Below, in pieces: positions 26,086-35,166 of a DNA stretch of 64,000 nucleotides (the first letter of the stretch is position 1; each line of letters starts with the position of its first letter). The DNA comes from DASUVM01 sp963704675 (GTDB taxonomy: Bacteria; Patescibacteriota; Saccharimonadia; Saccharimonadales; Saccharimonadaceae): assembly GCA_963704675.1 (NCBI GenBank), contig OY969928.1, positions 744,001-808,000 on the forward strand, read 5' to 3'. The notes below the pieces were generated by a model. It ran no database searches and was not told where the DNA came from. It was given only the letters and a program-made list of their open reading frames with translations. A program made the translations under genes and the position numbers.

Positions 26086-26549
26086 ACCGGGAAGAATCTA
26101 TCGCCTTTGCCGAAAAGTATCTTGAAGATATCTTAGCTTTTTTCGGTCTTAATACAGTTGTAACTGCTACCTGTGAAGATGATGTTATTGAGCTATCGGT
26201 TCCCTCAACGCATCTGAACGGCTTTTTGATTGGGCAACAAGGAACGACACTAAAAGCTCTTCAGTCTGTTATTACGATGGCACTTCGCAATAAAGAGGCC
26301 GAGATTATGCGTGTTAGTGTTGATATCGCTAATTATAAACGCCATCGCGCCGAACAGCTTGAAGAGCAAGCCCATGAGTGGTGTAAGCAGGTGCTTGAAA
26401 GCGGGGAACCTTTGAGTCTGAGGCCAATGAACGCTGCCGACAGAAGAGTAGTACACCGGGTAGTCACCGAATACGGATTGCTCAAGTCTGAATCAGAGGG
26501 CGAGAACCGCGATCGTCACATTGTTATCGCTAAGATAGAAGAAGCATAA
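26082..26549 (+). CDS. jag: Jag/KhpB-like KH-R3H RNA-binding protein
   Basis: A 155-residue protein. The KH domain (about 35-95) has LIGQQGTTLKALQSVI in place of the GxxG loop region, and the R3H domain (about 100-150) has LRPMNAADRRVVHRVV with the R-x3-H. Short form without the Jag N-terminal domain. It binds RNA, with KhpA where that is present, and affects cell-division and envelope genes in Firmicutes. ATGA overlap with yidC. Confidence 0.9.
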   Translation: MNREESIAFAEKYLEDILAFFGLNTVVTATCEDDVIELSVPSTHLNGFLIGQQGTTLKALQSVITMALRNKEAEIMRVSVDIANYKRHRAEQLEEQAHEWCKQVLESGEPLSLRPMNAADRRVVHRVVTEYGLLKSESEGENRDRHIVIAKIEEA

Positions 26550-26566
26550 CCCCTCTTCCCTATTGT

Positions 26567-27658
26567 TTACAACACACTGTTGTAAACATCTAAGGTTTGT
26601 TTAGCCATGCGCTTCCACGAAAATTGTTTAGCACGCTGTAGCCCTTTTTGACGAAACGATTCTTTTAGTTTCGTATTTTTTAATATTTTTTCAATTTTTA
26701 CTGCCATGTCATCAGTGTTGTGCGCATCAAAATAGAGGGCAGCATCACCACATACCTCTGGTAAACTCGTTGCATCGCTGCTGACAACCGCAGCGCCAGC
26801 CGTCATCGCTTCTAAAGCAGGAAAACCAAACCCTTCCATAAAGGATGGACAGACATATGCCTCACAATGGCGATAAAGCCAAGTTGACTGAGCGTCGCTA
26901 ATAAAACCCGTAAAGGTAATATTTCTATAACCTTGTTCAAATGCCCAAACTTCGTCACTACTGCGAAACTTGTCTTTTTTGCCAACTATAACGAGTTCAA
27001 GATCTGGAAACTTCTTTAAAAGCAACTGATGGGCCTTTATTAAACCGCGATTATTTTTATAAGGTTCGGCTCTGCCTTGATACATAAGGAATCGCTTGCC
27101 TTCGAATGCTTTTATTGGTTGTTCTTCGTTTAATATAATGCCAGCTGCTTCGTGGGTGACTGTTACTCTCTCTTCTGAAATGCCGCTGAATTCGATTAAA
27201 TCATTCTTAGTATATTCACTTGGAGTGATAATATGCTTACTTTTATAGGCAACGCTTTTTAATAGCCATCGAAAGACAGCTTGTTTCATTTTAAAAACTG
27301 CTGGATTCATATCATCAGTTTCGGTAATACGAATCAGGTTGAGATCATGAATAGTGGTGACGGCATTTCCCTTGTATAAAACCGGTTGCTGCGGCATGCA
27401 AAAGTGTACTAAGTCGGGTTTTAAATCATCAAGAAAACGCTTAAAACCAAGCTGTTCGGCAAAACTATAATCGGCAAAGTCAGCTATTTTAATCCGAAAA
27501 TTAGATTTTGATGGTTTCCAGTAATCTTTATCTTTTTCACGCACCAGCACCGTAAAATCATGATTCGAAGGGAGCTGTTCAAGATTGGTAATGAGCTGCT
27601 TTATGTAATTACCGGTACCACTACTTATAATGCGGCCATCGATAGCGATTTTTACCAT
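26567..27658 (-). CDS. GT4-family glycosyltransferase
   Basis: A 363-residue GT-B enzyme. The N-terminal half (1-175) carries IDGRIISSGTGNYIKQL and TTIHDLN. The C-terminal nucleotide-sugar half has FLMYQGRAEPYKNN and the E-x7-E motif in MEGFGFPALEAMTAG. It resembles mannosyltransferases of O-chain synthesis. It lies one base after the GT2 gene and is probably expressed with it. Predicted to add a sugar to a cell-surface polysaccharide at the cytoplasmic face; donor unknown. Confidence 0.88.
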   Translation of the reverse strand: MVKIAIDGRIISSGTGNYIKQLITNLEQLPSNHDFTVLVREKDKDYWKPSKSNFRIKIADFADYSFAEQLGFKRFLDDLKPDLVHFCMPQQPVLYKGNAVTTIHDLNLIRITETDDMNPAVFKMKQAVFRWLLKSVAYKSKHIITPSEYTKNDLIEFSGISEERVTVTHEAAGIILNEEQPIKAFEGKRFLMYQGRAEPYKNNRGLIKAHQLLLKKFPDLELVIVGKKDKFRSSDEVWAFEQGYRNITFTGFISDAQSTWLYRHCEAYVCPSFMEGFGFPALEAMTAGAAVVSSDATSLPEVCGDAALYFDAHNTDDMAVKIEKILKNTKLKESFRQKGLQRAKQFSWKRMAKQTLDVYNSVL

Positions 27659-27659
27659 G

Positions 27660-28694
27660 CTACTTTCCCTTCTTTCTTACGAATACATCACGAAACTTTC
27701 GAAGTCCAGTTTGATCTGGCGGTAAATCGGGCCAAAAAGAATCGTAAAGAGTTTCGTTATCAACTATTTGGTGCTTTAAAACCTCTTGACGCTCGCGAGT
27801 CACCGCTTGCCAACTGAGCGGAATACTTTCTAGAAACCCTCGCAGAGCGGCCTTAGCGTTGCCTCGCCGAATAGCATTAGCAAGAAACAGACAATAGGCA
27901 AGCACAAACCGGGGCATGATCTTCCACATAAGCCCGCCAGGAACGTTGCGAAGTACAAGGTGTGGATAGTTCCGAAAAGCTTGTTTGATGGTAAAGCCGG
28001 GCACTTTCTTACTAATTGCTTTGCTTGTTTCACCTTGGGTGTGATATACAATTGCCGAGGAGTTATAGTAAACTTTTTTACCGGCAAGCCGTGCCCGAAA
28101 GCTAAGATCGACATCTTCGTAATAGGCAAAATAGTGATTATCAAAAAGACCAATTTCTTGTAAAAGCGATACACGGTACATACTTGCTCCACCTGATGCC
28201 CCAAATACAAAGCCTGCCTCGGGCGCTTCTTTAGCAAGTTGATCACGGGTTCTCGGAAATGGCAGGCCCCAAATCGAGAACCAATCACCCGTGCTGTCAA
28301 CTGTTTTACCATCTTCGTGCAAAATAAGGCTAGTGACAATGGCGACTTCTTGTTTTTTATCAAGTATGTTTACTAACTGCTGAAGCCAATTTTTATCGGC
28401 AATGGCGTCGTTGTTGAGTGCAGCAACATAATTAAAGTTATGCATTAATGCATACCGAAGCCCAGGGTTCATGCCACCAGTGTATCCCCGGTTTTCAGCA
28501 TTACGAAGCCCGACGAAATTCTTATGTGAGGCCGCCCACTCTTCAAGTAAACTGACTGACTGATCGGTTGAGCCGTTATCAACCACAATGATCGTAAAGT
28601 TTTTATAGGTTTGCTTAAAAAGCGCGGCAATACACCCTTCAAGATGGCGAGCACCATTAAAACTCGGAATAACAACAGCTACTGATTTTTCCAT
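27660..28694 (-). CDS. GT2-family glycosyltransferase (rhamnosyltransferase-like)
   Basis: A 344-residue GT-A enzyme. It has VVIPSFNGARHLEGCIAALF at the start, DNGSTD, the metal-binding-type AALNNDA, GASMYRVSLLQEIGLFD, and the acceptor base segment YYEDVDLSFRA. A C-terminal hydrophobic patch (about 255-275) suggests membrane association. This is the WcaA/RfbN-like family that often transfers rhamnose, consistent with rml genes in this window, but the substrate is inferred. Transcribed divergently from the ABC exporter. Confidence 0.87.
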   Translation of the reverse strand: MEKSVAVVIPSFNGARHLEGCIAALFKQTYKNFTIIVVDNGSTDQSVSLLEEWAASHKNFVGLRNAENRGYTGGMNPGLRYALMHNFNYVAALNNDAIADKNWLQQLVNILDKKQEVAIVTSLILHEDGKTVDSTGDWFSIWGLPFPRTRDQLAKEAPEAGFVFGASGGASMYRVSLLQEIGLFDNHYFAYYEDVDLSFRARLAGKKVYYNSSAIVYHTQGETSKAISKKVPGFTIKQAFRNYPHLVLRNVPGGLMWKIMPRFVLAYCLFLANAIRRGNAKAALRGFLESIPLSWQAVTRERQEVLKHQIVDNETLYDSFWPDLPPDQTGLRKFRDVFVRKKGK

Positions 28695-28734
28695 TTTCTT
28701 TCAACTGAATTTTAGATTATACTAACTCTAGTAT

Positions 28735-29547
28735 ATGTCACTGAGGAATATTTTTAGTAAGCGAAATCGTGTTTTATTGCGCGAACTCGTTGTTACCGAC
28801 TTCAAGCTTCGTTATCAAGGGTCGGTGCTGGGGTATTTGTGGTCGCTTTTGAAGCCGCTACTTTTGTTTGCGATTTTATATGTCGTATTTGTACAATTTC
28901 TGAAGTTCGGCTCTGATATAGAACATTTTCCTGTTTATTTACTACTTGGTATTGTGCTTTGGACGTTTTTTACCGAAGCCACGAGTCAAGGGATGCAGGC
29001 CATCGTTTCACGCGGCGATCTTATCCGAAAGATTAACTTCCCTAAGTATATAATTGTGATTTCTGGCACTATTTCGGCACTTATTAATCTTGTTCTTAAT
29101 CTTCTTGTGGTGCTCGTTTTTGTCTTACTGAACGGCGTTGATATTAAACAAAGTGTATTGCTGCTACCGCTCAATATTTTAGAGCTATATATATTCTCTC
29201 TTGCTATCGCTTTCCTCTTGGCAGCACTATACGTAAAGTACCGCGACATTAGTCATATCTGGGAGGTTTTTTTGCAGGGCGCTTTCTATGCAACACCAAT
29301 TCTGTACCCTCTGAGCATGGTGATTGAGCAAAGTGAGTTAGCAGCAAAGATCCTTATGCTGAATCCGGTAGCACAGATTATCCAAGATGCTCGATATAAT
29401 CTCATAACCCATCAGACAATTACGACAGATCAAATTATTAATAATTCAATAATTATATCAATTCCTTTTATTCTAGTTGCAAGTGCAATTATTTTTGCAA
29501 GTTTATATTTTAAAAAGAGCTCGAAATATTTTGCGGAGAATGTGTAA
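28735..29547 (+). CDS. wzm: Polysaccharide ABC exporter permease (Wzm-like)
   Basis: A 270-residue ABC-2 permease with six predicted TM helices. It has the N-terminal amphipathic entry LLRELVVTDFKLRYQGSVLG, GYLWSLLKPLLLFAILYVVF and YATPILYPLSMV. It moves lipid-linked glycan across the membrane together with the ATPase encoded directly after it (the genes abut with no gap). TATACT (28718-28723) lies 11 bases before the ATG without a Shine-Dalgarno site, so the mRNA is leaderless or nearly so. Confidence 0.92.
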   Translation: MSLRNIFSKRNRVLLRELVVTDFKLRYQGSVLGYLWSLLKPLLLFAILYVVFVQFLKFGSDIEHFPVYLLLGIVLWTFFTEATSQGMQAIVSRGDLIRKINFPKYIIVISGTISALINLVLNLLVVLVFVLLNGVDIKQSVLLLPLNILELYIFSLAIAFLLAALYVKYRDISHIWEVFLQGAFYATPILYPLSMVIEQSELAAKILMLNPVAQIIQDARYNLITHQTITTDQIINNSIIISIPFILVASAIIFASLYFKKSSKYFAENV

Positions 29548-30783
29548 ATGTCCAATAATGAGTTTGCTGTTATTCTAAAAGAAGTATCTAAAACTTTTCA
29601 TCTTCCACATGAGCAGCACAGTGGCCTTAAGCAGCTATTAATAAACTTCTATAAACGTAGGCGAGGTTATGAAAGACAAGTAGTACTCAATGACGTTTCA
29701 TTTGAGATAAAAAAAGGAGACTTTTTTGGAATCGTAGGGAGAAATGGAAGTGGTAAGAGCACTCTACTTAAGTTATTAGCTGGGATTTACGTTCCTGATA
29801 AAGGTCTTGTGCAAGTAAACGGAAGCCTCACGCCATTTATTGAATTGGGCGTTGGGTTTAATCCAGAATTAACTGGTCGAGAAAATGTCTTCTTAAATGG
29901 CGCCTTGCTCGGTTTTGATCGAAAAGAGATAGAAGCAATGTATGATGACATCGTTTCATTTGCAGAACTAGAAAAGTTTATGGATCAAAAACTGAAGAAC
30001 TATTCTTCGGGTATGCAGGTGCGTCTGGCGTTTTCAATTGCCATCCGCGCTGAAAGTGACATACTGCTTATTGACGAAGTACTCGCTGTGGGTGATGCTA
30101 CATTTCAAAAAAAGTGCCTCGAATATTTTAAGCAGCTAAAGAAAGAACAGCGCACGGTTATTCTTGTTAGTCATGATTCAACCACTCTGCAAGAATATTG
30201 CAATAAAGGAATTCTATTAGATAAAGGGAAGATTATTTCTAAAGGACCTATTACTCAAGTTATTAATGACTACACCGATATACTTAACAAAGTTGAAGAA
30301 ACAACGACGAGCGCGAAAGCAGGAAAGGTAACAAAGAAGCGACAATGGGGCAACGGAGATGCCTCGGTGAAAGCTTCCGGGACGTTTGACGGCGCTGGCA
30401 AGGTAAAGCGAACGGTATTTACAGATAATGATAAAACGATTTGTATTAAAGTAATATTTAGATTTAATAAGGTAATTGAGTCACCTATTTTTGGAGTAAC
30501 TATCTCAGATAATACTGGTCAACGTATATTTGTTTCGAATACTCTTTGGTCAAAAGTTACCACTAAAACATACAAAGCGGGCGAAGAAGCTGAAGCTACT
30601 TGGTGCGTGCCTAATATATTTAATGAAGGAGAGTGCTTTTTAGATCCAGCAATTGCTGACAAGTCAGGATATACAACGTTTGATCTGCGAGAGCAGCACT
30701 CATCATTTAAAATAAGGAAGCGCCTGATTAGTTCTGGAATTACCAATGTTAATCACGAGATACAGATAAGGAGCATTACATGA
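29548..30783 (+). CDS. wzt: Polysaccharide ABC exporter ATPase with C-terminal carbohydrate domain (Wzt-like)
   Basis: A 411-residue protein. The ATPase domain (1-245) has Walker A VGRNGSGKSTLL, the Wzt-type FIELGVGFNPELTGRENVFL, signature YSSGMQVRLAF and Walker B DILLIDEVLAVGD. The C-terminal part (about 265-411) is a beta-sandwich like Wzt_C, which in E. coli O8/O9a recognises the modified non-reducing end of the glycan. The adjacent methyltransferase (ATGA overlap at 30780) could supply such a cap. Together with 28735 it forms the exporter. Confidence 0.92.
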   Translation: MSNNEFAVILKEVSKTFHLPHEQHSGLKQLLINFYKRRRGYERQVVLNDVSFEIKKGDFFGIVGRNGSGKSTLLKLLAGIYVPDKGLVQVNGSLTPFIELGVGFNPELTGRENVFLNGALLGFDRKEIEAMYDDIVSFAELEKFMDQKLKNYSSGMQVRLAFSIAIRAESDILLIDEVLAVGDATFQKKCLEYFKQLKKEQRTVILVSHDSTTLQEYCNKGILLDKGKIISKGPITQVINDYTDILNKVEETTTSAKAGKVTKKRQWGNGDASVKASGTFDGAGKVKRTVFTDNDKTICIKVIFRFNKVIESPIFGVTISDNTGQRIFVSNTLWSKVTTKTYKAGEEAEATWCVPNIFNEGECFLDPAIADKSGYTTFDLREQHSSFKIRKRLISSGITNVNHEIQIRSIT

Positions 30784-31700
30784 GTAAGCATTCAAAAACC
30801 GATCAGCTTCAAGATACCGGCGAACGAATGGTCCCGAGTTATCACAAGGGGCACCTTTTATATGGTGAGCACATTGTCAGATACGAATCCGTTAGCCCGT
30901 TCGTAAAAGATAAAGTTGTTTTGGATATTGCATCGGGATCGGGATATGGAACGGCAAAAATTGCAGAAGTAGCTGCACAGGTGATTGGCGTCGATGTTGA
31001 TGCAGATGCAATTGCATATGCAAAACAGGAATACGGTGGTAAAAATATCAACTTTTTACAGGGCGATGGAATAAAAATCCCGCTTGATAATGATGCCGTT
31101 GACGTAGTAGTAAGCTTTGAAACAATTGAACACATTGAGGACTATAAGCAGTTTTTGCAGGAAATTAAACGCGTTCTGAAGTCTGGTGGCACACTTATTA
31201 TCTCAAGTCCAAATGATCTTGAATCACCGGAAGGAAATCATTTTCACGTTCATGAATTTAACTTCAAGGAATTGCATAATCTCCTCAAAAAAGAGTTCAA
31301 GCACGTTAAGCCTTATCTGCAGGGAACGTGGTTATATAGTTCAATTATAAGCGGTGATGACGCTGAAGGAGACTGGCGAAGAGAGATCGATACAATTGGC
31401 GTTTCCCCTCTTTCAAATCATAAGGCAATGTATTTCCAGTTTGTTTGTTCGGACGATAAAATAGATAAAGATATTACATTCGTTGGTGCAGTTGCTGAGC
31501 ATTGGAGTGTCCGTTCTTTTCAAGAGCATAATGAAGGCGTCGGGTATCTTATTAATGAGCTTAAGCAAAAACTTGAAGACCAGAAAATGCAGATTGCTAA
31601 TCTAACGAATAAATTACACATTATTTACGGATCGAGGAGCTGGAAGTTACTTGAGAAAGTTCGTTTGGTAAGAAATAAAGTTAAAGACAGGTTTGTTTAG
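30780..31700 (+). CDS. SAM-dependent methyltransferase, class I
   Basis: A 306-residue protein. The Rossmann methyltransferase domain (about 30-190) has motif I VVLDIASGSGYGTAKIAE, the acidic loop VDVDADAIAYAK, DVVVSFETIEHIED and a UbiE-like VLKSGGTLIISSPN. A coiled C-terminal stretch (about 255-285) follows, then a basic tail. Its position directly after the Wzt-like gene suggests methylation of the glycan end or of an intermediate, analogous to the WbdD role; this is inference. Confidence 0.86.
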   Translation: MSKHSKTDQLQDTGERMVPSYHKGHLLYGEHIVRYESVSPFVKDKVVLDIASGSGYGTAKIAEVAAQVIGVDVDADAIAYAKQEYGGKNINFLQGDGIKIPLDNDAVDVVVSFETIEHIEDYKQFLQEIKRVLKSGGTLIISSPNDLESPEGNHFHVHEFNFKELHNLLKKEFKHVKPYLQGTWLYSSIISGDDAEGDWRREIDTIGVSPLSNHKAMYFQFVCSDDKIDKDITFVGAVAEHWSVRSFQEHNEGVGYLINELKQKLEDQKMQIANLTNKLHIIYGSRSWKLLEKVRLVRNKVKDRFV

Positions 31701-31709
31701 GGATTGCGC

Positions 31710-34244
31710 ATGGTCAACACGGTGAAAACGAAGAAATGTCTTATTATAGCAGACGGTCCTGTGCCGGTGCCTGAGCATACGAAGCTCGAAGGTGGGGGTT
31801 TACGTTGCTGGGGATTAGCCAAAGGTATTCTCGCTAACGAAAAAGACGTTGAAGTCACAGTCGCTTATCATGATCGCTTTCGTAAAGAAAAGTTCACGAA
31901 ATTCTTCGAAGGTATCCATATTACGACTCACGATAAAGCTGAAGATGTACCAGCACTTTTAGCAGACTTTGACACAGTTATTATCAGCTACTGTATGGGG
32001 GATTTGTCGGTAGTTGTTGCTGAAGTGATACAACCCGATCAACAACTTATACTTGATTGCAATGTTCCTGCATATGTGGAAGTATCTGCTCGTGATAGCA
32101 CTGATGTCCGTCATGAATATAATTTATTTCAACATGATGTCCATCGTTTCTCTCGTGTTCTTGCGCGGGGTGACCTCTTTTTGTGTGCTAGTGAATCTCA
32201 GAAAGAATACTACTTTGGTGTTATTTCGGCGCTTGGCAGAGTCAACCCTATAACCTACAAAGAGGATCTCATACTTGTTGTACCCTACGGTATCTATAGG
32301 GAAGTTCCTGTCGCTAAAAACAAACCTATCGAAACCATGCTAGGGGAGGCAAAAAGCTCGAGCAAAAAAATACTGTGGTTTGGAGGTATTTATCCATGGT
32401 TTGATCTTCGTGTGCTCGCGGACGCAATTGCGGTTGTTAATAAAAAGCTACCTGCAAAACTTATTGTCGTAGGTGCTAAGAATCCGTTTAATGGCCATCC
32501 TGATTTTATAGAGAAATATGATGAATTCGTTAAGTACATACAGAATAAGAAACTAACAAAGGAGATATTACTCCAAGATTGGATTCCTTTTTCGGAAAGA
32601 GCAGATTGGTATTTAGATAGCGATATAGTCGTATTAATAAATAAAGAGGGCAAAGAAAATAATCTTGCCTGGAGAACGCGACTGGTCGATTACATGTGGG
32701 CGAGCTTGCCTATTGTCACTAATGGCGGCGATCCCCTTAGTGAAATTTTCCTTGAAAATCGTGCTGCGTTTCGTTTTAAAGACCTAACTGCCGAATCGAT
32801 TGCTGAAGAGATCCTTTCTATCCTGTCGAATGAGAAAGGATTAAAAGAGGTTAAACATAACCTCCATCGTATCAAAAGCCGTTTTTATTGGGATACAATA
32901 ACTCTGGATTTGACACACGCAATTGAAAATCATACAAAAGCTGCTGATCTTCTAGATGGTTTGGTAACACCGATTAGTACACCGGTTTCGCGTGCTGGGA
33001 AAGTAAAAAAACTTGTCTCCAAAGTTGCTCAGATACCGGCATATACGAAAAAATATGGGCCACGAGCAACATATTTTACGATTCGCACGACTATTGTCAA
33101 TAAAGTGTCGAAATATTTACCAAAAAAAGTAGAAAAACATAAGAATACTATCGCCGTTATTTCCCATCAGCTGGATATCTCTGGCGCTCCTTTTGTGCTT
33201 GTTGATCTCGTAAAAGAATTGCGTAAATTGAACCCAAAACTAAGAATTGACTTTCATACCTTTAATCCTACACATCCCGATCAAATCAAAACATTGAATA
33301 AGGCGGGTATTAAACCTAAGATATATATGTCGCGCGACATTGTACCAAGTTTTAGCAATGTCTCTACGGTGATCATTAATACGATCGCTCATTCACCAAT
33401 GCTTAAAGATGCCCTGTTGACGGCTCTTGAAAATGGAAGCCTAAAAAAAGTTCTCTGGTACATACACGAGGACAACCCGGAGTATATGTTCTCAGATACT
33501 CAAGTGAACCGAATGAAAAAGCTCATCGCTCAAGATAAACTTGTTCTCTTTACTGCTGCAGCTCAAACAAAGCAGCATTATGACGAGTTCTTTGATACTC
33601 ATAAAACCAGAGTACAATTGTACAAAATAGTTACGCCAAAAAAATATCACAAAATACGTTCTAGTGATGATTTCAAAAAACTCCGATTCCTCCTTACAGG
33701 TGTAGCGGCAGACGGCAGGAAAGGGCAGCTGACTATCTTTTATGCATTTGTTTATTTCTTAAACGTGTATTATAATAAATCTCCAAAATTATATCGTGAT
33801 TTCGAACTAATCTATATTGGGCTTGGGCCTGATCTCCATTCTCAACAACTAAGAAACCACGCCGAAAAGGGACTTGGAAAAAGATTCAAGGCTTACGACG
33901 TATTGTCAAAAGCCAAGATGCTTGATATTACGCTCAAGGCAAATATTACGATATGTTATTCTCTTATAGAATGCTTACCACTCTTTGTTTATGAGGGGAT
34001 GACTGCGGGCCATCCTATTCTTCGTAATGATTCTTCTGGTATGAAAGAGCAACTCATTAACGGTAAAAATGGGTATCAGCTTGATTCAAATGATTTTATG
34101 CAAGTTATTGAAATCATCGAAAAAATGCTTAACAAAAAGAAGACAACAGATCAACAACTAGCTGATATGTCCAAGGTATCTTATGAGATAGCTGTCGCGC
34201 AAGAAAACAACACTTATCGGCAGTTTATGGACGAGATAGAATGA
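31710..34244 (+). CDS. Tandem two-domain glycosyltransferase
   Basis: An 844-residue protein with two GT-B-like units. Unit 1 (about 5-405) opens KKCLIIADGPVPVPEHTKLE, has FLCASESQKEYYFG, ILWFGGIYPWFDLRVLADAI and a DYMWASLPIV segment near the nucleotide site. Unit 2 (about 470-840) has VISHQLDISGAPFVLVDLV, the donor-site segment LLTGVAADGRKGQLTI and ECLPLFVYEGMTAGHPILR, where E-x7-E is partly preserved. ATG 31710 is preferred over TTG 31704. It overlaps the epimerase gene by 4 bases. Dual-domain enzymes of this size often build a repeat unit or add alternating sugars. Confidence 0.8.
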   Translation: MVNTVKTKKCLIIADGPVPVPEHTKLEGGGLRCWGLAKGILANEKDVEVTVAYHDRFRKEKFTKFFEGIHITTHDKAEDVPALLADFDTVIISYCMGDLSVVVAEVIQPDQQLILDCNVPAYVEVSARDSTDVRHEYNLFQHDVHRFSRVLARGDLFLCASESQKEYYFGVISALGRVNPITYKEDLILVVPYGIYREVPVAKNKPIETMLGEAKSSSKKILWFGGIYPWFDLRVLADAIAVVNKKLPAKLIVVGAKNPFNGHPDFIEKYDEFVKYIQNKKLTKEILLQDWIPFSERADWYLDSDIVVLINKEGKENNLAWRTRLVDYMWASLPIVTNGGDPLSEIFLENRAAFRFKDLTAESIAEEILSILSNEKGLKEVKHNLHRIKSRFYWDTITLDLTHAIENHTKAADLLDGLVTPISTPVSRAGKVKKLVSKVAQIPAYTKKYGPRATYFTIRTTIVNKVSKYLPKKVEKHKNTIAVISHQLDISGAPFVLVDLVKELRKLNPKLRIDFHTFNPTHPDQIKTLNKAGIKPKIYMSRDIVPSFSNVSTVIINTIAHSPMLKDALLTALENGSLKKVLWYIHEDNPEYMFSDTQVNRMKKLIAQDKLVLFTAAAQTKQHYDEFFDTHKTRVQLYKIVTPKKYHKIRSSDDFKKLRFLLTGVAADGRKGQLTIFYAFVYFLNVYYNKSPKLYRDFELIYIGLGPDLHSQQLRNHAEKGLGKRFKAYDVLSKAKMLDITLKANITICYSLIECLPLFVYEGMTAGHPILRNDSSGMKEQLINGKNGYQLDSNDFMQVIEIIEKMLNKKKTTDQQLADMSKVSYEIAVAQENNTYRQFMDEIE

Positions 34245-35161
34245 GTGTAAAAAAATGCCTGGTTCTTGGGGCCAATGGGTTTATCGGTAGCCATATAGTT
34301 GATGATTTAGTCGATAGAGGGTACGAGGTGATAGCCTTCGATCGCTTTAGCCATGAGCCTCAGTTTTTCTCTAGCCCTAAAGTAGAGATTATCAAGGGAG
34401 ATTTTTTTGATAACGTGTTACTCGGTAAACTTTTGTATCGAGCTGATTACCTTATTCACGCTTTTTCAGCGACTAATCCTTTTACCGCAGACAATGACCC
34501 ATACTCTGATATACGACTAACCATACTTCAAAATGTCGAAATATTTGACAGTGCTATTAAAAACAATATTAAGAAGATTGCGTATATTTCATCTGGCGGA
34601 GCTGTATATGGAGACGTACCGAAAGGGGTCGCAGTAAGCGAGGAATCACCCACGAATCCTATTTCTCCCTACGGTATAGGGAAACTCACAACAGAAAGGT
34701 ATCTGGCCTATTTCAATAGAAAACATCAGTTAGATTATACGGTTTATCGACTTACTAACCCGTACGGGCCACGTCAACGTTACAAAAATAGTCAAGGGGT
34801 TATTCCGATGTTTATGGCTAAAATAAGTGCAGGTGAACCTATTACCATGCTGGGGGATGGATCTAGCTCACGTGATTACATTTATATCCGAGACGCTACT
34901 TCTATGATTATTACTTCTCTTTTTGGTAATGCTCGGTCCCGAGTCTACAATATCGGTAGCGGTAAGCAAACAAGTCTTCGCACAATTGTTACTGAAATAG
35001 AGAAAATAGCGGGTAAAAAAGCTAAGATTCATCATATTGAACCTCCAAAAACGTTTCCACATCGCACTGACATTAGTATCAGTACCTATATAAGGGACTT
35101 TGGTGTTCCTGCCCTGCGTAGCCTGAGTGAAGGTCTTCATAATACTTTTTCGAACCACTAA
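34241..35161 (+). CDS. NAD-dependent sugar epimerase/dehydratase
   Basis: A 306-residue extended SDR protein with the NAD loop LVLGANGFIGSHIVDDL, the substrate-side IAYISSGGAVYGD, the catalytic YGIGK (YxxxK) preceded by PISP, and RLTNPYGPRQR. It is GalE/RfbB-like and would interconvert nucleotide sugars; the exact substrate cannot be told. ATGA overlap with the tandem glycosyltransferase. It closes the exporter operon, and the next gene is convergent. Confidence 0.87.
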   Translation: MSVKKCLVLGANGFIGSHIVDDLVDRGYEVIAFDRFSHEPQFFSSPKVEIIKGDFFDNVLLGKLLYRADYLIHAFSATNPFTADNDPYSDIRLTILQNVEIFDSAIKNNIKKIAYISSGGAVYGDVPKGVAVSEESPTNPISPYGIGKLTTERYLAYFNRKHQLDYTVYRLTNPYGPRQRYKNSQGVIPMFMAKISAGEPITMLGDGSSSRDYIYIRDATSMIITSLFGNARSRVYNIGSGKQTSLRTIVTEIEKIAGKKAKIHHIEPPKTFPHRTDISISTYIRDFGVPALRSLSEGLHNTFSNH

Positions 35162-35166
35162 CTATG

